DNA of 62,286 bases from Hysterium pulicare CBS 123377. Taxonomy: Eukaryota > Ascomycota > Dothideomycetes > Hysteriales > Hysteriaceae. Location: positions 1 to 62,286 of the forward strand of contig AJFK01000741.1 in NCBI GenBank assembly GCA_000467715.1, written 5' to 3'. Shown one piece after another: positions 33,320 through 45,689 of the stretch. The stretch's first letter is position 1. Each line of letters opens with the position of its first letter. Below the pieces are notes generated by a model that did no database searches, was not told the DNA's origin, and worked only from the letters and a program-made list of their open reading frames with translations. The position numbers were made by a program, and so were the translations under genes.

Positions 33320-34040
33320 GTTAACTATTTTTTAAGACCTTATCAACAATGCAGGCTTTGCAAGGTTACCGTAAGACAGCTTACTTGCTACCCCCGTTCT
33401 ACTTACATAGACATATTCTCCGTTAACGTAACCCTAGTGCTCTACATATGCGAGGCTTTTTAGCCCTTGCTTGCTAAATTCTCTATTCCTAAGGTTATTA
33501 ATATTAGGTTATAACTTAGTAGCATTACTAATTGCTTAATAAAGAGAATATAGTATATAGCTCTTTATAGTACTTTTAATATTACTATAAGTATCTTAAT
33601 AGTAGTATTTATAAGTAATAAAAAATAATTATATAGCTTAGAAAATTAACTATAGCTTAATTTTCTAAGCTATAGCTTAATTTTCTAAGCTATAGCTTAA
33701 TTTTCTAAACTATAGCTTAATTTTCTAAGCTATAGCTTAATTTTCTAAGCTATAATTTATTACTTTAAACTATAATTTATTTTTTAATTATTAATTATTA
33801 AATTATTTTATTATAATTATATTATAATTTAAAAGTTTTATAAGTAGTAAATATAAAAAAATTAATTATAACTTTTACTAGTTTTTTTTTATTAAAGTAT
33901 TTTTAATACTATTTTTTAGAAAGCTTACTTTAATAGTAAAACTTTTCTAATTTTTCTTCTAGTAGACTTTAAGTACCTTATCTACTTAATACTTTATATA
34001 TAAAGCTAACTTAACTATTAGTTTTAAACCTTAATTAAAA
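33320..34040. repeat. AT-rich island with 20-bp tandem repeat
   Basis: Strongly AT-rich. Positions 33651-33750 are five copies of TATAGCTTAATTTTCTAAGC, followed by a decayed sixth copy (33751-33770). The first copy is preceded by its near inverse (33633-33650), so the array starts with a hairpin. The island ends directly at the ATG of the PKS relic (34041). Confidence 0.85.
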
Positions 34041-37000
34041 ATGAAAACTACTCGCAAACTAGTCGCTATATGTGGAATTGCTTTAAGGCTTCCTGGCAGT
34101 GCCAGCAGTACGGAGAACATATGGGTTGCGCTTCGAAATGGTTAGAGACTTTCGTAGCCCAGTTCCCGAGAGTCTTTACTGCAGGGAAGAGTTCAGTGAT
34201 GCCCTCAGAAGCAAGCCTGCCATCAAAACCCAATATGCTACATTTTGGACCATGGCCTTGCTTGCTTCGACTCATCTTCCTTTTCTCTCACTGAAGAGGA
34301 GGGTTCGAAGGACAGAACAGTGACTCCTACTCGAGATAGTGAGGGAATGCTTTGAGAGTACGGGCGTAACTGATTATCCGGGTTCAAACATTGCAAGCTA
34401 TGTTGGAGCCTTTAGCGAAGACTGGCTACAGTCAGAGGCAAAAGAAGACCAGCACAGTGGCGGATACATCATGAGTAGCCAAGCTGACAGAATTCTTGCC
34501 AACAGGGTATCGTACGAAAATGACCTAAGAGTCTCCAGTATGGTCATCATAACGGGATGTTCGGCTTCCTTGACAGCCTTGCACGAGGCGTGTAGGGCGC
34601 TTCAGATGAATGACTGCGCTAGAGCTGTGATTGCGAGGGTCAAACTTGATACTTGGACCCACCACAACTGCAGCAATATCTTCAGAAGGCATTCTATCCC
34701 CCGAAGGATCGAGCAAAACCTTCGATAGCGAGGCCGATGGGGTCCCAGAGGTGATGCCGTCGTGGACATCTATCTTCAATTGTTAGATAGAGCGGCTCAA
34801 ATACACCTACCGATCAGAGCTATCATCTCGAATACTGGCGCAAACTCCAATGGTCTTAGCCAGAGCACATTTCAGCTCAACATGGGAAGCTCCGATTGAA
34901 CTCATGCGTAAATTGTGTGCCGATACCGGTTTGAATTCCCCAGACTACTTACGTTGAATGCCACGGCACCGGCACCCCAATCGGTGATCCTATCTAAGCA
35001 ACCGCCGTAGGATAGGGTTTTGGTAGCCGCGGAGTGTACATTGGTTCATTGAAGCAAAACATGGGTCACTTAGAGGGAACTTCCGGGGTCAGTCCTCTCC
35101 TAAAAAGTATTGTGATGCTTGAAAGGGGCATGGTTCTCCCGAATATCAAGTTCCGTTCACCAAACCGAAACATCGACTTTGCGAAATACCAGGTTCAGGT
35201 TCCCCAAGAGCTTATACCATAGCCAAGGGACCGTGATCTCCGAGTCTCTATCAACTCATTCGGGTTTGGCGGGGGCAATGCACATGTTCTAGTCCAACAT
35301 CCATAGACACATGTTTTCAACTTACCCGGAAGATCAAATATCCGGCTGACTTCACCACAGTTACTACTAGTGTCTTCAAACCCAACATTGGCTCTCCAAC
35401 CTCTCTCGGAACGTTATAGAGATTACGCCAAGGCACACTTAGATATCCTGTCCAGTTTATCTTATACACTCGCTTGCCGCCGTGAGCACTACCAACGGAG
35501 AACATTTGCAGTCTGTGCGGATGCAGAGGAGTACCAGACAGCCCAGGTCATCTTTCACCCAACATCCCTGGAGTAATAATCGTCTCCAGCTGGCAAGGTG
35601 CGCAGTGGGCGCAAATGGACCACGAGTTACTGCATGACAATACCGATTTTTCGCGAGCTATCGAAGCTATGGATACTATCCTACAGAGCCTGAAGTATGT
35701 ACCAGCTTGGTCAATTAAGTCTGAGCTTCAGAAGCCATTTATTACTAGCCAGGTGAACAGGGCAGAAATTTCCCAGCCACTTTGCACGGCGCTTCAAATA
35801 GCACTTCTCCGCGTGCTCACTGCAGGCGATGTTGAACCTAGCGCAGTCGTTCGTTTTCAAGTAGTGAAATTGCTGCTGCATACGCTTCAGGCGCTATCGA
35901 AATGGAAGAAGCAATCATCACCCCATACTACCGCGGTGTCATCGTTAAGGGCAAAACATTGAAGGGCGGTATGGCAGCAATTGGACTTGACGCTGCAAAC
36001 ACCCGCAGGGTTTTTAATCCCGGAGTTGTCACTGCTTGCGAGAGTAGTCCTAGCTCTGCTACCGGCTCTGGGGACGAGAATTTTCTCCTTTCTATCCTCC
36101 ATGAACTCAACAGTCAACATGACGGTGCCATGGCGCGCAAAATCAACGTCGATGTGGCTTATCCTTCACACCACATGAATAATCTGGCCAGCGCCTACCT
36201 CGAACTCTTGCGGGACGAGTTGACGTCTCCGGGCGTTTGTCGAAAATCATCCGATCGTACCAGTGTTCTCAAACGTTGGATGCCAGAATAGGATTCTTTC
36301 GGCAGCAGACGCTACAACCGAGTATTGGATGACTAATTCGGTTTCGCCAGTCAGATTCCAAACCACCATGGTAAGCGTGCTGCGTGAGAAGGAACACAAT
36401 GTGCTCCTCGAAGTTGGTCATCATGAGCTTCTAGGCTATGGGTGCAAATCACAAGCAAAGATCCTGCTTGGTGTTGCTGGAGGTTGAAAATGTGCCCTAG
36501 CTCGTAGATCATAAGTCAAGGGAAACATAGTATTTTCCTTTGCTGCTTACATAGCCATGGCTGGAGAAGCATTTCGGGAAGAAAGCGACATAGAACAGGG
36601 CTATTCGATTCGCCACGTTACGGTTTCAACGACCATGATTCTAGACGAAGAAAAGCCCCGTTCTCCACATGGTGGCAACAATTCTGAGCATATATTTAAC
36701 TTTTCAATCGCGTCCCATAGGGAGTTGACTTGCGCCCAACACTGCAAGGGGACAGTAGGGCCCCCAGAAACACCTGACCCTTTTGGACGCACCGTAGACA
36801 CTCTGCCTAGACAAGTCATCCCGAAAGCCTGGTACGGCTGGGGTTAGAATATGGCTTTAGCTTCCGCCGAGTTAAGAAACTGTCAACCTCTACTCAACAG
36901 ATGTTCGCTGCTGCCAAAGTATCAAGTCTTTCCAAATCCCAGAACGTTCCTTCCCTTTGCATACCACTACCATCGACGGAAGCTTCCCGGTCGGACTAGC

Positions 37001-39108
37001 CGCTTTAACGAAAGGCTTTTCACTGGCGCTGTCGATCCCCTAGAGCTTCTACTACGAAACAACAGCCTTGCTCGAGTCTATGATGCAGTCAGCTTCGATT
37101 ATAGTGCCCACGTCTACACATTCTCTGATACGGTGCCGAATATGCGAATACTTGAGGTCGGACCAGCACAGGGAGATCAACGGAGCTCATCTTGCTTGGG
37201 TTGGGAATGCGGTACCCGCTTCAAATTACACGATATAGTAAAAGCACATTCACAGACATATCTACTGAATTCTTCTCGAACGCATGCGAGCGCTTCGCAT
37301 TTGCCCCTAATATTGAGGTTAGAGTGTTTGACGACTTGCTGAACCCATTCTAGCAAAGTTTTGAGTCTAATTCGTATGACCTGATCCTTACCGCAAACAT
37401 AGTTCACGCAACACCCAATTCAGCTGAGGCTCTGCATCACCTACAGCTACTACTAGGACCTCGTGGCAAACTCGTGCAGATGGGGAATCAAGGCGCGTAG
37501 ATCTTATCATGACCAGAGTATATTTCACAATTTTAATAATTCTAGCAATTATTAATTCTAGCAATTATTAATTCTAGCAATTATTAATTCTAGTAGTTAA
37601 TAAATTTCTTAGTATAGTAGGTTTGTATAGTATTTAACTAGCTTTACATCAACACTTTCCGTCTAAAGAGGTGGTACCTTTGCGTCGAGTTTGATTATTT
37701 TGTTAAGGAGAGACCTGGACAAACTAGAAGGTTGGTAATGTCTATCCTTTTCACCAGGATACTGCTGATGATGAAAAGCGCCCTTGTCAAATGCCGGGAT
37801 CTCCTTCCTCTGGGGAAGATTCGACCTTCTCATCAAGTGGCGAGACTTAAAGCGACCGATGATCCTCTCACTCTCGATTCCTCACCAACGGATGAGAAGC
37901 TTGGCAAAGCCTTCGTTGTCATGTTGATAGATGACGTGGTCATGCCATAGATCCCACAATGTGCTTTTGATCATCTCGACCAGAATGCCACCTACGTGAT
38001 GATGGGGGCTTGGGTTATCTTAGCAGATTTATCATCGTCTGGCTGGCTGAGCGAAGAGCTCTTCCTGTCACCAAGCGCCGGCTCGAAGCTGAAAGATCGG
38101 GATCTATTTCCCGAGCTTGAGAGCATGGGGTGTAACGTAGTTCCAAAGCAAGGGATGACACAAAGCTAAACCGATGTTTGCAACACGGTCAAAGCCGCAA
38201 GGGCACCAATCGAAGGCGTCCTGCACCTTGCCATGCAGCTTCGGGATGCATTCGTACTCGACATGACCCACAACGACTGAACGGCTGATCGCACGGAAAG
38301 TAGACGCCGCATGGAATCTCTACGGGAACGAAGGAGATGATTTAGACTTTTTCGTCATGACAAATTTCACTCAGTACTGGCCTCTACTAGCCGGGACAAA
38401 GCAACTATAACTCAGCAAATACCTCCATGGTCAATATCGGTATAGCCTTCACTTACCTGCCTCATGAACGTGTGCCCCATCGACGGTATCGGCTATGTTG
38501 CGGAGAACAGCGCAGCGCACAGGAATCATAAGTCGCAAGGACACTAGTTCTTGGATGGGCGTGTGTTGCTCAACTTCCTGGAGTTGGCCATACTACATTC
38601 GAACCCCTCCAAGGTTGGGCTGGGCGGAGACGATCGTAGAACTCTCCATGGGTGGATAATAGCCATATCGTCATGCGGCTTCTGTCTGAGATAGCTCTGG
38701 ACGACCCATCGATTCGTGCGGCTTGGCGATACGACAGGCGGATGGGCTTGTTTCATAACTTCAAAAGCCAGAGAGCGTTGCAGGCGCCGAGTGGGCGGGA
38801 GGAGCTGAAAAGATTCGTCGCACGTGTAACCGATCATCCTGATTTGCTGAACGAGACGTCGACCAAAGCGTACATGGTAGCCGAGATAAAGCATCTTCGG
38901 TTTCATTGAGAGATCTGAGGAATACATGGACGTATCCTTAAGCTTGGCAGAGGTTCCCTTGGATTCATTGATGGCCATTGAGCTGCGCCGATGGTGGGAG
39001 CAAGTATTTGGTGTCGAGGCTACAGTATTGGAGATATTGAGTTCTGCTACTATTTCTGGGCAGGGGGAAGTTGCTGTGAGGGTCTACAAAGGAGACTCGG
39101 TGAGATAG
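34041..39108 (+). pseudogene. highly reducing polyketide synthase relic (KS-AT-DH-MT-[ER lost]-KR-ACP)
   Basis: KS: the frame at ATG 34041 reads KLVAICGIALRLPGSASST and closes at 34142. Later come VRECFESTGVTDYPGSNIAS, TGCSASLTALHEAC (active Cys 34558-34560), ECHGTGTPIGDPI (His 34962, then TAA at 34995) and GSLKQNMGHLEGTSG. AT: QGAQWAQMDHELL (about 35604) and SSSEIAAAYASGAIEMEEA, where GHSSGE is mutated. DH: QG, then IVFSFAAYIAMAGEAF (36520-36578), with TIDGSFPVGLAALTKGF holding an Asp at 36975. Methyltransferase: DPLELLLRNNSLARVYD, MRILEVGPAQG, and NSYDLILTANIVHATPNS (37370-37425). KR: FDHLDQNATYVMMG, PIEGVLHLAMQLRDAF and NLYGNEGDDLDFFVM (to 38360). ACP: EVPLDSLMAIELRRWW, with the phosphopantetheine Ser near 38964. 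An AT-rich insertion (37501-37660) sits where the enoyl reductase should be; only a linker (GKAFVVMLIDDVV) remains. At about 5 kb it is 2-3 kb shorter than intact relatives. Confidence 0.92.
37501..37660. repeat. AT-rich insertion with 16-bp tandem repeat inside the PKS relic
   Basis: Positions 37540-37587 are three copies of TTCTAGCAATTATTAA, and a fourth decayed copy reaches about 37603. The reverse complement of the unit, AATTAATAATTGCTAG, differs at two of 16 positions from the unit at 1-64. It lies between the methyltransferase and ketoreductase parts of the PKS, at the place of the missing enoyl reductase. Confidence 0.85.
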
Positions 39109-41390
39109 AGTAGATACGATGCGTAATTTATCTCTACCAGCTTCTTAAATAAGCCTAGATTTTTCCAAAAGTAGTTGCATATAGAATGCGTAAAGTTATG
39201 TCTTCCATCTTCTTGCTCCTGGTCAGCTTTTTATCTAAGCACGAAGTTATACATGTTGATTAAGAGTTTGTAAATATTGCGCGTTACATTATTTAATGGA
39301 AAACCGCATTAGTAACTAAGCAGTCTGATAGCGGTTTCGAAGACTCCCATACGTATGAAAGGGAGATGTGGCTCGCATCACTGCAGAGTCTTGCTCTGTT
39401 TGCCATGCGGGACATTGTTTTCTAGGATGTCGGATCTCAGGTCACGGTTCATCTGCTTATATAACCACCACTTGAAGCACCGGAAAGGGGTCTTTTTGAC
39501 ATGGGCGATTGGGATTACTGTATCTGGCCCTCTGGAAGTGGATCGTCAACAATATCTCAAAAGAACTTGGAGTAGTAAGTAAAAGACCGCTGTGTATGAA
39601 GAAAGGCTTTAATTCAAGCCGACGGGTAGTGAATAGCGACGCGACGAATGACGGCTACTGATGAAAAAGGGCTAAGAAGGAGGGCTGTTGTGACCTTGAA
39701 ACCATATACGCTTCATACCTGTTTTCCATTTGTGGCTTTGGACCGCTATGCCGAATCAGCCCCTTGACAAGTTTGAGCATCGCGAAGCGTAGCAGGCAAG
39801 GCTCATCTCTGCACCCTTTTCACTCCGTAGATTCTTGCGAAGAGGGAGTAATATATTCAATATTGTCCATGTCCTATGCTTTCCAGGAGGCCACCATCTA
39901 TGATTTCCGCTGGCTTGATCTGCCATTTTCTCTCTCCATTCTGGCCTCTGAATGTCTCCGATGCTTCACCAATTCCCTGTCCATCTCTACCAACCTTTGT
40001 CTGCTACCTCAATATGTTCTGCTTGCTTGCCATCCGAGTTGCTCCCAAAGAATAATTCGCTTCAAGCTCACACCATGTTGACGCATGAGGTTGTCAACCG
40101 AAGGATGGGAGGAGGTCGAGTAAGGTCTGGTCAGAGCTGATATGGGCCCGAGAGCTTGAAGATTCTGTCAGCCTCAACGGGTTGCAGGTGAAGAGTAGAG
40201 ACATCGTACCTTCCGATCAATTTCTCGACATGCTTCTAGGCAGCCTAGGCACACCCAAATGCCCAGCATGGTCGGCGTGAGATGGCAGTTCGCGTGAAGT
40301 GGAACAGCTTTCGGGGGGATGCTAAGGATGGTGGTAGTATTCTTCAAGCCCGTTACTATTTGTAAATCATCGTCGAAGCTGCGCAGTGCGCGATCGAGAT
40401 TGGGAGGCATTGTTGTGAGGGAGCACAAGGTCTCGCCAACGCTTAGCCCCGCCGCCGAAGAAAACGCCCTTCCTGGGTATGAAGCGATCGAATGCAACGA
40501 ATGAGGGAGCCAAGTTTCCCTACAACTTCGTCAAATAACGGCAAGAATCTCCGTTGACTTATCGATTATCCATTTTGGCGGTTCTGACGGATCTTGCACT
40601 AACATGACGACGTTCCCGAAGCAATGTGATGGGTTGCATCGGTGCAGTCTCTTATTCACCTTTAACCTCGAATCATCTCAGCGTACCCTGGGCATCCTTC
40701 AATCAGCAACTTCTCTTACTTACAGGAGCCGAGTACGACGATGGCTGGCCGGATTTATGCCACTGTTTCTTCTTGCACCACTGCTCGGCGCTAATCAGAC
40801 CACGCATATGACAATCACCGACCTGAAACCATAACTGGAACACAACTCATGGGATGAGCATGTGAAGTAGTTGCTATGCTAGTAGGATGTCGAGCATAAG
40901 CAAGAGTCGAACTCGACTGGCCAGCAGTAAGACCACCTAGATCTGATTCAATTCATGGCCAATACCATGTAGTAGTCACCGCCTACAAGTTGCATGTCCG
41001 TCTATTTCGTGAGTTTCTGCTACAAGTCATATCACAGCCTCCTTACCTCCGGACTTACAATGTTATGACCACTTGTATGATTATTGCTGAGTTCGTCTTC
41101 ACTTTGTTGCTCTACATCCAACGGAAAGAACTTTTTTCCGGATCTGCGAGTATTTGGGATGCTCTTTCTCTTTTCTATTCTTCGCTCATTCCCGTCAAAG
41201 ATTATTTGCATTTGCCCGGGATACTTAGACCCCCCATCGAGGAACAGACAAGCTCCGCCGACCACACTCTAACGGACACGGGGCATAGTCACCAAGAGCC
41301 GCCAGCTCCTCATACCATCCCACTCTTCTCAATGGCAGTGTCGGTGCCCTCGCATCAGGCTACTGTTTTGCTAGCACGGTCATTCTCTTA
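39109..41390. other. stretch without recognisable gene
   Basis: Minus-strand frames between 40497 and 39700 (for example LDRALRSFDDDLQIVTGLKN and PTMLGIWVCLGCLEACREID) have protein-like composition. A cluster regulator with a degraded C-terminal part is conceivable, but no zinc-cluster motif is visible. The plus frame 40990-41391 is hydrophobic at its start and may belong to the transporter relic that follows. Nothing firmer can be said. Confidence 0.3.
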
Positions 41391-42370
41391 AGGAGATCTT
41401 ACTTGGACTTTTGGTCGCTTTTCAAGCTCCCTACAAAAGGCCGTCTCATTTCCGAGAGTCCTCCTCGCAAACTCACGTGCTGGAAGTTTGCAATCTTTCC
41501 TGGGAGTCATTATCATTGTTGGGCATCATCACCGGTTCACTGTTTGAAATGGAACAATTCCGCATACTCATGTTCATTAGGAGTGTCAAGTTGGGGATCG
41601 TCAAAGTTATCTCCAGCAAGCCGATGTTTAGTCTGTGCAAGCGCTATCCAAATCTCCTTGCTCAACATCTCTTTATTGGCTTGGTCGCTGGTGTCATCCA
41701 TGCTCCTGCATGTATTCACGTTCAAATGCACGGGCTTTACCCACACTTTTTCCTTGCCAATTGGAGTGATCTACCCTATCGTTCTTTAGATTATCGGATC
41801 TGGATGGTCGTCTCCTCCTATCAATTTCATCAATTCAAGGCTCTCTGCGATTTTGCTCGGCGTTTTCCTTCGGCGCCCGCTACTGATTAAGGCCGGAAAG
41901 AGCGTCTTCTTTGATATCGCCACTACCTGCGAAGCTACTCTTTTATCTGCGCTGTTCTCGCTGTCGTGTTTCCAGCTTTCCACATGTCTCTCATCTAAAT
42001 CCCCCACAGGGACGAAGACTTGCCTCGACATGCTAATTGCTACGAATACAAAGCTATTTCTCTGTCGGACTCTCCCTTTTCCCGTGGAAAACCGTTCTAG
42101 ACCTATGCTAACGCTCTTGGGGAGGACCTGCGAGGCTGTGTTACCACGATTGGTTTTCTCCTGTATTCGGGTTCCCAGTTCTAACGGCTCCGTCATCTTC
42201 TACGCTATATTATCATCTAAAGTTTCGTCTTTGACGTCATTCTCGTGGGGATTGCTGCCATAGCTACCTATCCTACGCTGTCCCCTTCTGAGGCACTGGT
42301 ACATATTTGGTGAACAAGATGAGAAACTGCGTAAAGTTCGGCTACCTTCTACGAGACGCATGCCAGCAGC
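41391..42370 (+). pseudogene. MFS transporter relic, monocarboxylate-transporter type
   Basis: The plus strand reads, through frame changes, GRFQAPYKRPSHFRES, then SLQSFLGVIIIVG and GIITGSLFEMEQFRILMFI, CKRYPNLLAQHLFIGLVAG (about 41640-41696), SLPIGVIYPIVL (about 41750-41790), RRPLLIKAGKSVFFDIAT and TLLSALFSLSCFQ. These follow the order of fungal MCT-like major-facilitator proteins: the F-Q-x-Y-Y-E stretch, SWIGSLQ, GPLFD, the LLAQGxxxGxGAG helix, the GGVIYP loop, the RRPLPRKAG cytosolic loop, then helix 7. The C-terminal half (FLCRTLPFPVENRS, then TYPTLSPSEALVH) is weaker. It sits 2.3 kb after the PKS relic on the same strand and was probably its efflux or uptake partner. Confidence 0.7.
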
Positions 42371-44655
42371 TCCTTATTTTTCATTGGTCACGCGTCCCTG
42401 ATAATTAGTCGGTGATTTAGCCTATCAACAATAACGCAGGCGTGGGGTAGGTTCTAGATGATGGAGAATTCATTCATTACAACGCGCTCTAGCTAGCTAT
42501 CATCTTTCTCCTTGTCCAAGTCAACGGTAGACACTAACCTCAACCAACTGTTTCTCTTCATTCTAGTTATTCTTCTGCTCTAATTATAGGTAGTATCTTT
42601 AACGTTCCAATACCACGAGTATATTCACGTTATCTATTGGGTTGGTGGCCCTTGGGTAATCCTGTTTCCTGTATAAAGGAAAGAAAAAGTAGTTAGCGGG
42701 ACCTTACAATCGCCCAGAAAAGGAAATCGACGTCACATTCAATCCTCAACTCTATTACTCTAAAATCCGTACTGCCGCAAAGCTTCTCCTTAGCTGCTCT
42801 GCCTCCCTTCACTCGCTTCCAGCCTGATAAGTCGGTCGATGTGTTTTCAAATTCGACCCTATTGTTCATCGGCTCCAGCACGCAGACGAAAAGCGCCCGA
42901 TGAGTCTTTCTGTTGCAGCCGGGCACGTAAGATTCACCCACAGAAACAGGCGCGTCGCCTCCTTTTTTGGCTTCCTGCCTGATCTTCCATGAACCCCCGT
43001 CGGCGGACGCGACATTCGCTATCACGACTATGGCATAATTCAAGGACAACGGCGGTAACAGGATTGCATACGTGAACTTGTCGAGCGCGGTATCACACAC
43101 AGGGACGCGACCTCTCTCACCCTTAGACACTAGTGCATCTCCCGGAGCACCCCCTTCTTGCACCTGTCAATTTGTCCTCGTGGTATCTCTCGCGGCCTCT
43201 GCAAGGTTTCTAGGACCTTCTGATTAGGTTAAACCCCGGCGCCTTCTCTAGATCCGCTTGGGATGAAGCGGGGGTTTTGTCGGCGACAATAGACTGTTAG
43301 ACAGAGAGATCTCGTTACTACCTTGAGATTAGACATTTTACACGATGATGAAAGAAGTCGGCTGATGCAATCAATGTGGGTTCTATTTCTATTCATGAGA
43401 TTTTGTATAGGGTACGGTGCATATCATGACCAGCAACGCGAAACCAAAACCCGGACTCCCGATGGAGCAGGAAGGAAGGCAGGGATATATGGTACATTTG
43501 TAGCAAAGCAATCAGAATTGATGGTTGAGTTGCAAGAGCCAGTGCCTCGTGGGGCTTCATGCTTTCACGAAAACCTGCCCGGCATCTCCACAGTAAACTT
43601 TGCACACCATACCTTGTTGTGATCATTATCCCCATTCATCCAAAGAGGCTCATAGTCTCTGTACTTGGGACTGCTTCAGCTCGAGCTGCATCTGTGTGAG
43701 CCCCGTGTACAAATCCCTGAACGCCGAGAACCCGGGCGTCTTGTCTTTACTGATGTTACTGGCCTCTTCCGCTTCCATAGGGAGTCTTGGGAAGCCATGG
43801 AGCTTCGCAGCATTGTAGCCATTTATGTATGGGGAGGTCGAAGACGGGAAGAGGTTGTGAACGTCGGCGACGGTTCCTTGAAACGGCGAGATGCGACAGA
43901 ATGAAGAGCTTTTAGGACAAGTAACCTGTGCTCGATCCGTGTGCTGTGAATGTGGGATTGTGCGTCTCTGTAATCGACCTGCGTGGCCTATGGGGCAAGG
44001 ATGGTGGTCTAGCAGTATAAATTTAGCCAGAACTCTTCCTTGCGAAGTACATCTAATGTGGTTTGCCTACCCTATCAATGGTGGAATCTCGCATTTTCCT
44101 GCTCTCCCTGCGCGCTTTCTCTTGGGTTTACTTCTGGTAATGTTGGCTAGCCATAGGCGGCGGCTCGACATTGGACGAGTACGCGCCTCTGGTACACAAC
44201 TAGTCGTCTTGAGTTGTGGCCTTCATGCCGCGGCGCGCTTGTAGCCGTTCCGGTATAATAGGGTTCTGTTGTAGTTTTTTGCTGAGGACTGCATCGGTGA
44301 GCTAGCGTGGAGGATAGGGCCGATACAATGATCTCTCCGCGTTCTATGGACCCCTGGACACGAACCGTTTGTGGGAACTCTGAAAGACCTTGCTTTCTTC
44401 ACTTCGTCAAACAACATCGAATTCTGGCTTACATCCCGTGGCGATGGTGTAAGTATGTGTATGGGATGATAGATGTGTATATTGCCATATTATGTGCACC
44501 ATGTTGAAGACGGTTGTAAGGGAGATTCACACCAGAAAAGAAACAATAACATGTAAAAAGGTTTCGGCAAGGCTGTGTTGAATGTGTTCCAACGGAACTC
44601 CAGTTTCGTAGCTGAATGGTGGGAAACATAGGGACTGGGAAGGGAATGTGGCATT
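42371..44655. other. stretch without recognisable gene
   Basis: Contains frames up to 156 codons (42693-43163, -) with no motif and conflicting frames on the other strand. No repeat or RNA gene was recognised. Confidence 0.4.
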
Positions 44656-44925
44656 TTACAAGCGGGCTTGGAGTATGGCAGATGCGAATCGGTAGGAGAA
44701 TGATGCTATAGCTTGAGTATATTCATGAAAATCCCTCGTAGTCATCTGGATCGCTTTCAAGAGCGCGAGAGCTCGGCTGGCGTTGGAGATGCTCCTGCTG
44801 CCAAATGGAGGGGGAGTTAGAGGCGCCGAGGTAATGCTAGCAGGCGGAGTAATCTGCTGATGATGGAGCAACGAAGGCGGGGACATGGAAATGTTACTCT
44901 CGTGGTTTGTATGGCGGGATTGCAT
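44656..44925 (-). CDS. small hypothetical protein
   Basis: An 89-codon minus-strand frame with ATG at 44925: MQSRHTNHESNISMSPPSLL, then HHQQITPPASITSAPLTPPP, then ASRALALLKAIQMTTRDFHE and a helical tail ending at TAA. The first half is Ser/Pro-rich and probably disordered; the second half looks like one amphipathic helix pair. The composition is convincing as protein, unlike most frames here, and there is no internal stop. It could be a complete small gene or the last exon of a larger one. The family is not recognised. Copy E of the dispersed element lies about 80 nt upstream of its start. Confidence 0.35.
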   Translation of the reverse strand: MQSRHTNHESNISMSPPSLLHHQQITPPASITSAPLTPPPFGSRSISNASRALALLKAIQMTTRDFHEYTQAIASFSYRFASAILQARL

Positions 44926-45007
44926 GGTAGAGGAGTTGCGTGTAGTTGGAGAGGTTGGAAGGTTGGCCGGTAGGCGGGGTTGGGTTAGGACCTGCCACGC
45001 TGTTTGA

Positions 45008-45082
45008 CTTCATCATTAGTAGAGCTCCACTACGCGTCGGCGGTGATTATTTTCAAAGCTCTCATTCACGATTGATTTCACT
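45008..45082 (-). repeat. dispersed ~75-nt element, copy E (reverse)
   Basis: Reads AGAGCTCCACTACGCGTCGG, CGGTGATTATTTTCAAAGCT and CTCATTCACGATTGATTTCA on the plus strand. This is the reverse complement of copies A-C with scattered substitutions. Confidence 0.75.
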
Positions 45083-45084
45083 CT

Positions 45085-45654
45085 ATGGCCGTCATCCGTA
45101 TACACCATCATCAAAGAAGGCATCGCGTTGGTTCAATCACAGCCACATTTCGCCTCCCGAGGCCACAACTCTCCACGTCTTGGAGCATACTATTCGAGCG
45201 ACCGATTATTATAGATACTCCGATGGACCATCTCCCAAAGCCCAACTCGGCAGATGCCATGCACAATCTCCTGCTGACTATCGGCCCGCCCAAAGCCACT
45301 GAGACCGTCTCTCCGGCAACTTTGTTGTCGGCCATGGATGGGAACTGGCTTCGAAAGGCTCTCGACATGAACTCCTTGAAAGCGCGTAGTCATTCATCCG
45401 AGGGACACCCTTCTCGTTACCTTGAAAGGAGTCTGACGATGAAAAAAGTAAATGAGTCGGCCACGATCTCTGCGTCTACTGTTAAGTCGACTACGATATC
45501 TTTCCCGTACCTTGTCCTCCATAAATGTACGTCAAAGACGCTATTGCTCAGCCGATGCGACAACAACGAGCTGCACGCCGTGTTAGTCAGCGCGCTCAGG
45601 AGCGAGATTGAGATGGTCGTCACGAGCGCCGGCTATATGTTTGCTACGCCTTGA
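45085..45654 (+). other. open frame of 189 codons, product unknown
   Basis: An uninterrupted frame from ATG 45085 to TGA. The middle (DHLPKPNSADAMHNLLLTIG, then PATLLSAMDGNWLRKALDMN) has ordinary composition. The start is rich in R and H, and the minus strand also has a frame here. No domain is recognised. It may be a genuine but unknown gene or a piece of the relic downstream. Confidence 0.3.
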
Positions 45655-45689
45655 ACCTTAGCTTTTGAGATAATGTAGCAACAATGGGC

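Noticed and set aside
34041-34142. Short PKS-like protein as an intact gene
   Set aside because: The frame is only the first 33 residues of the KS domain; the rest continues in other frames, so it is part of the pseudogene.
39700-40500. AflR-like or zinc-cluster regulator of the PKS cluster on the minus strand
   Set aside because: No Cys6 zinc-cluster motif and only vague similarity in the helical part; not enough to call.
41786-42196. 136-codon minus-strand hydrophilic protein
   Set aside because: The plus strand carries the transporter motifs over the same bases; the minus frame is its shadow.
42693-43163. 156-codon minus-strand gene
   Set aside because: No recognisable motif or neighbour relation; likely a chance frame.
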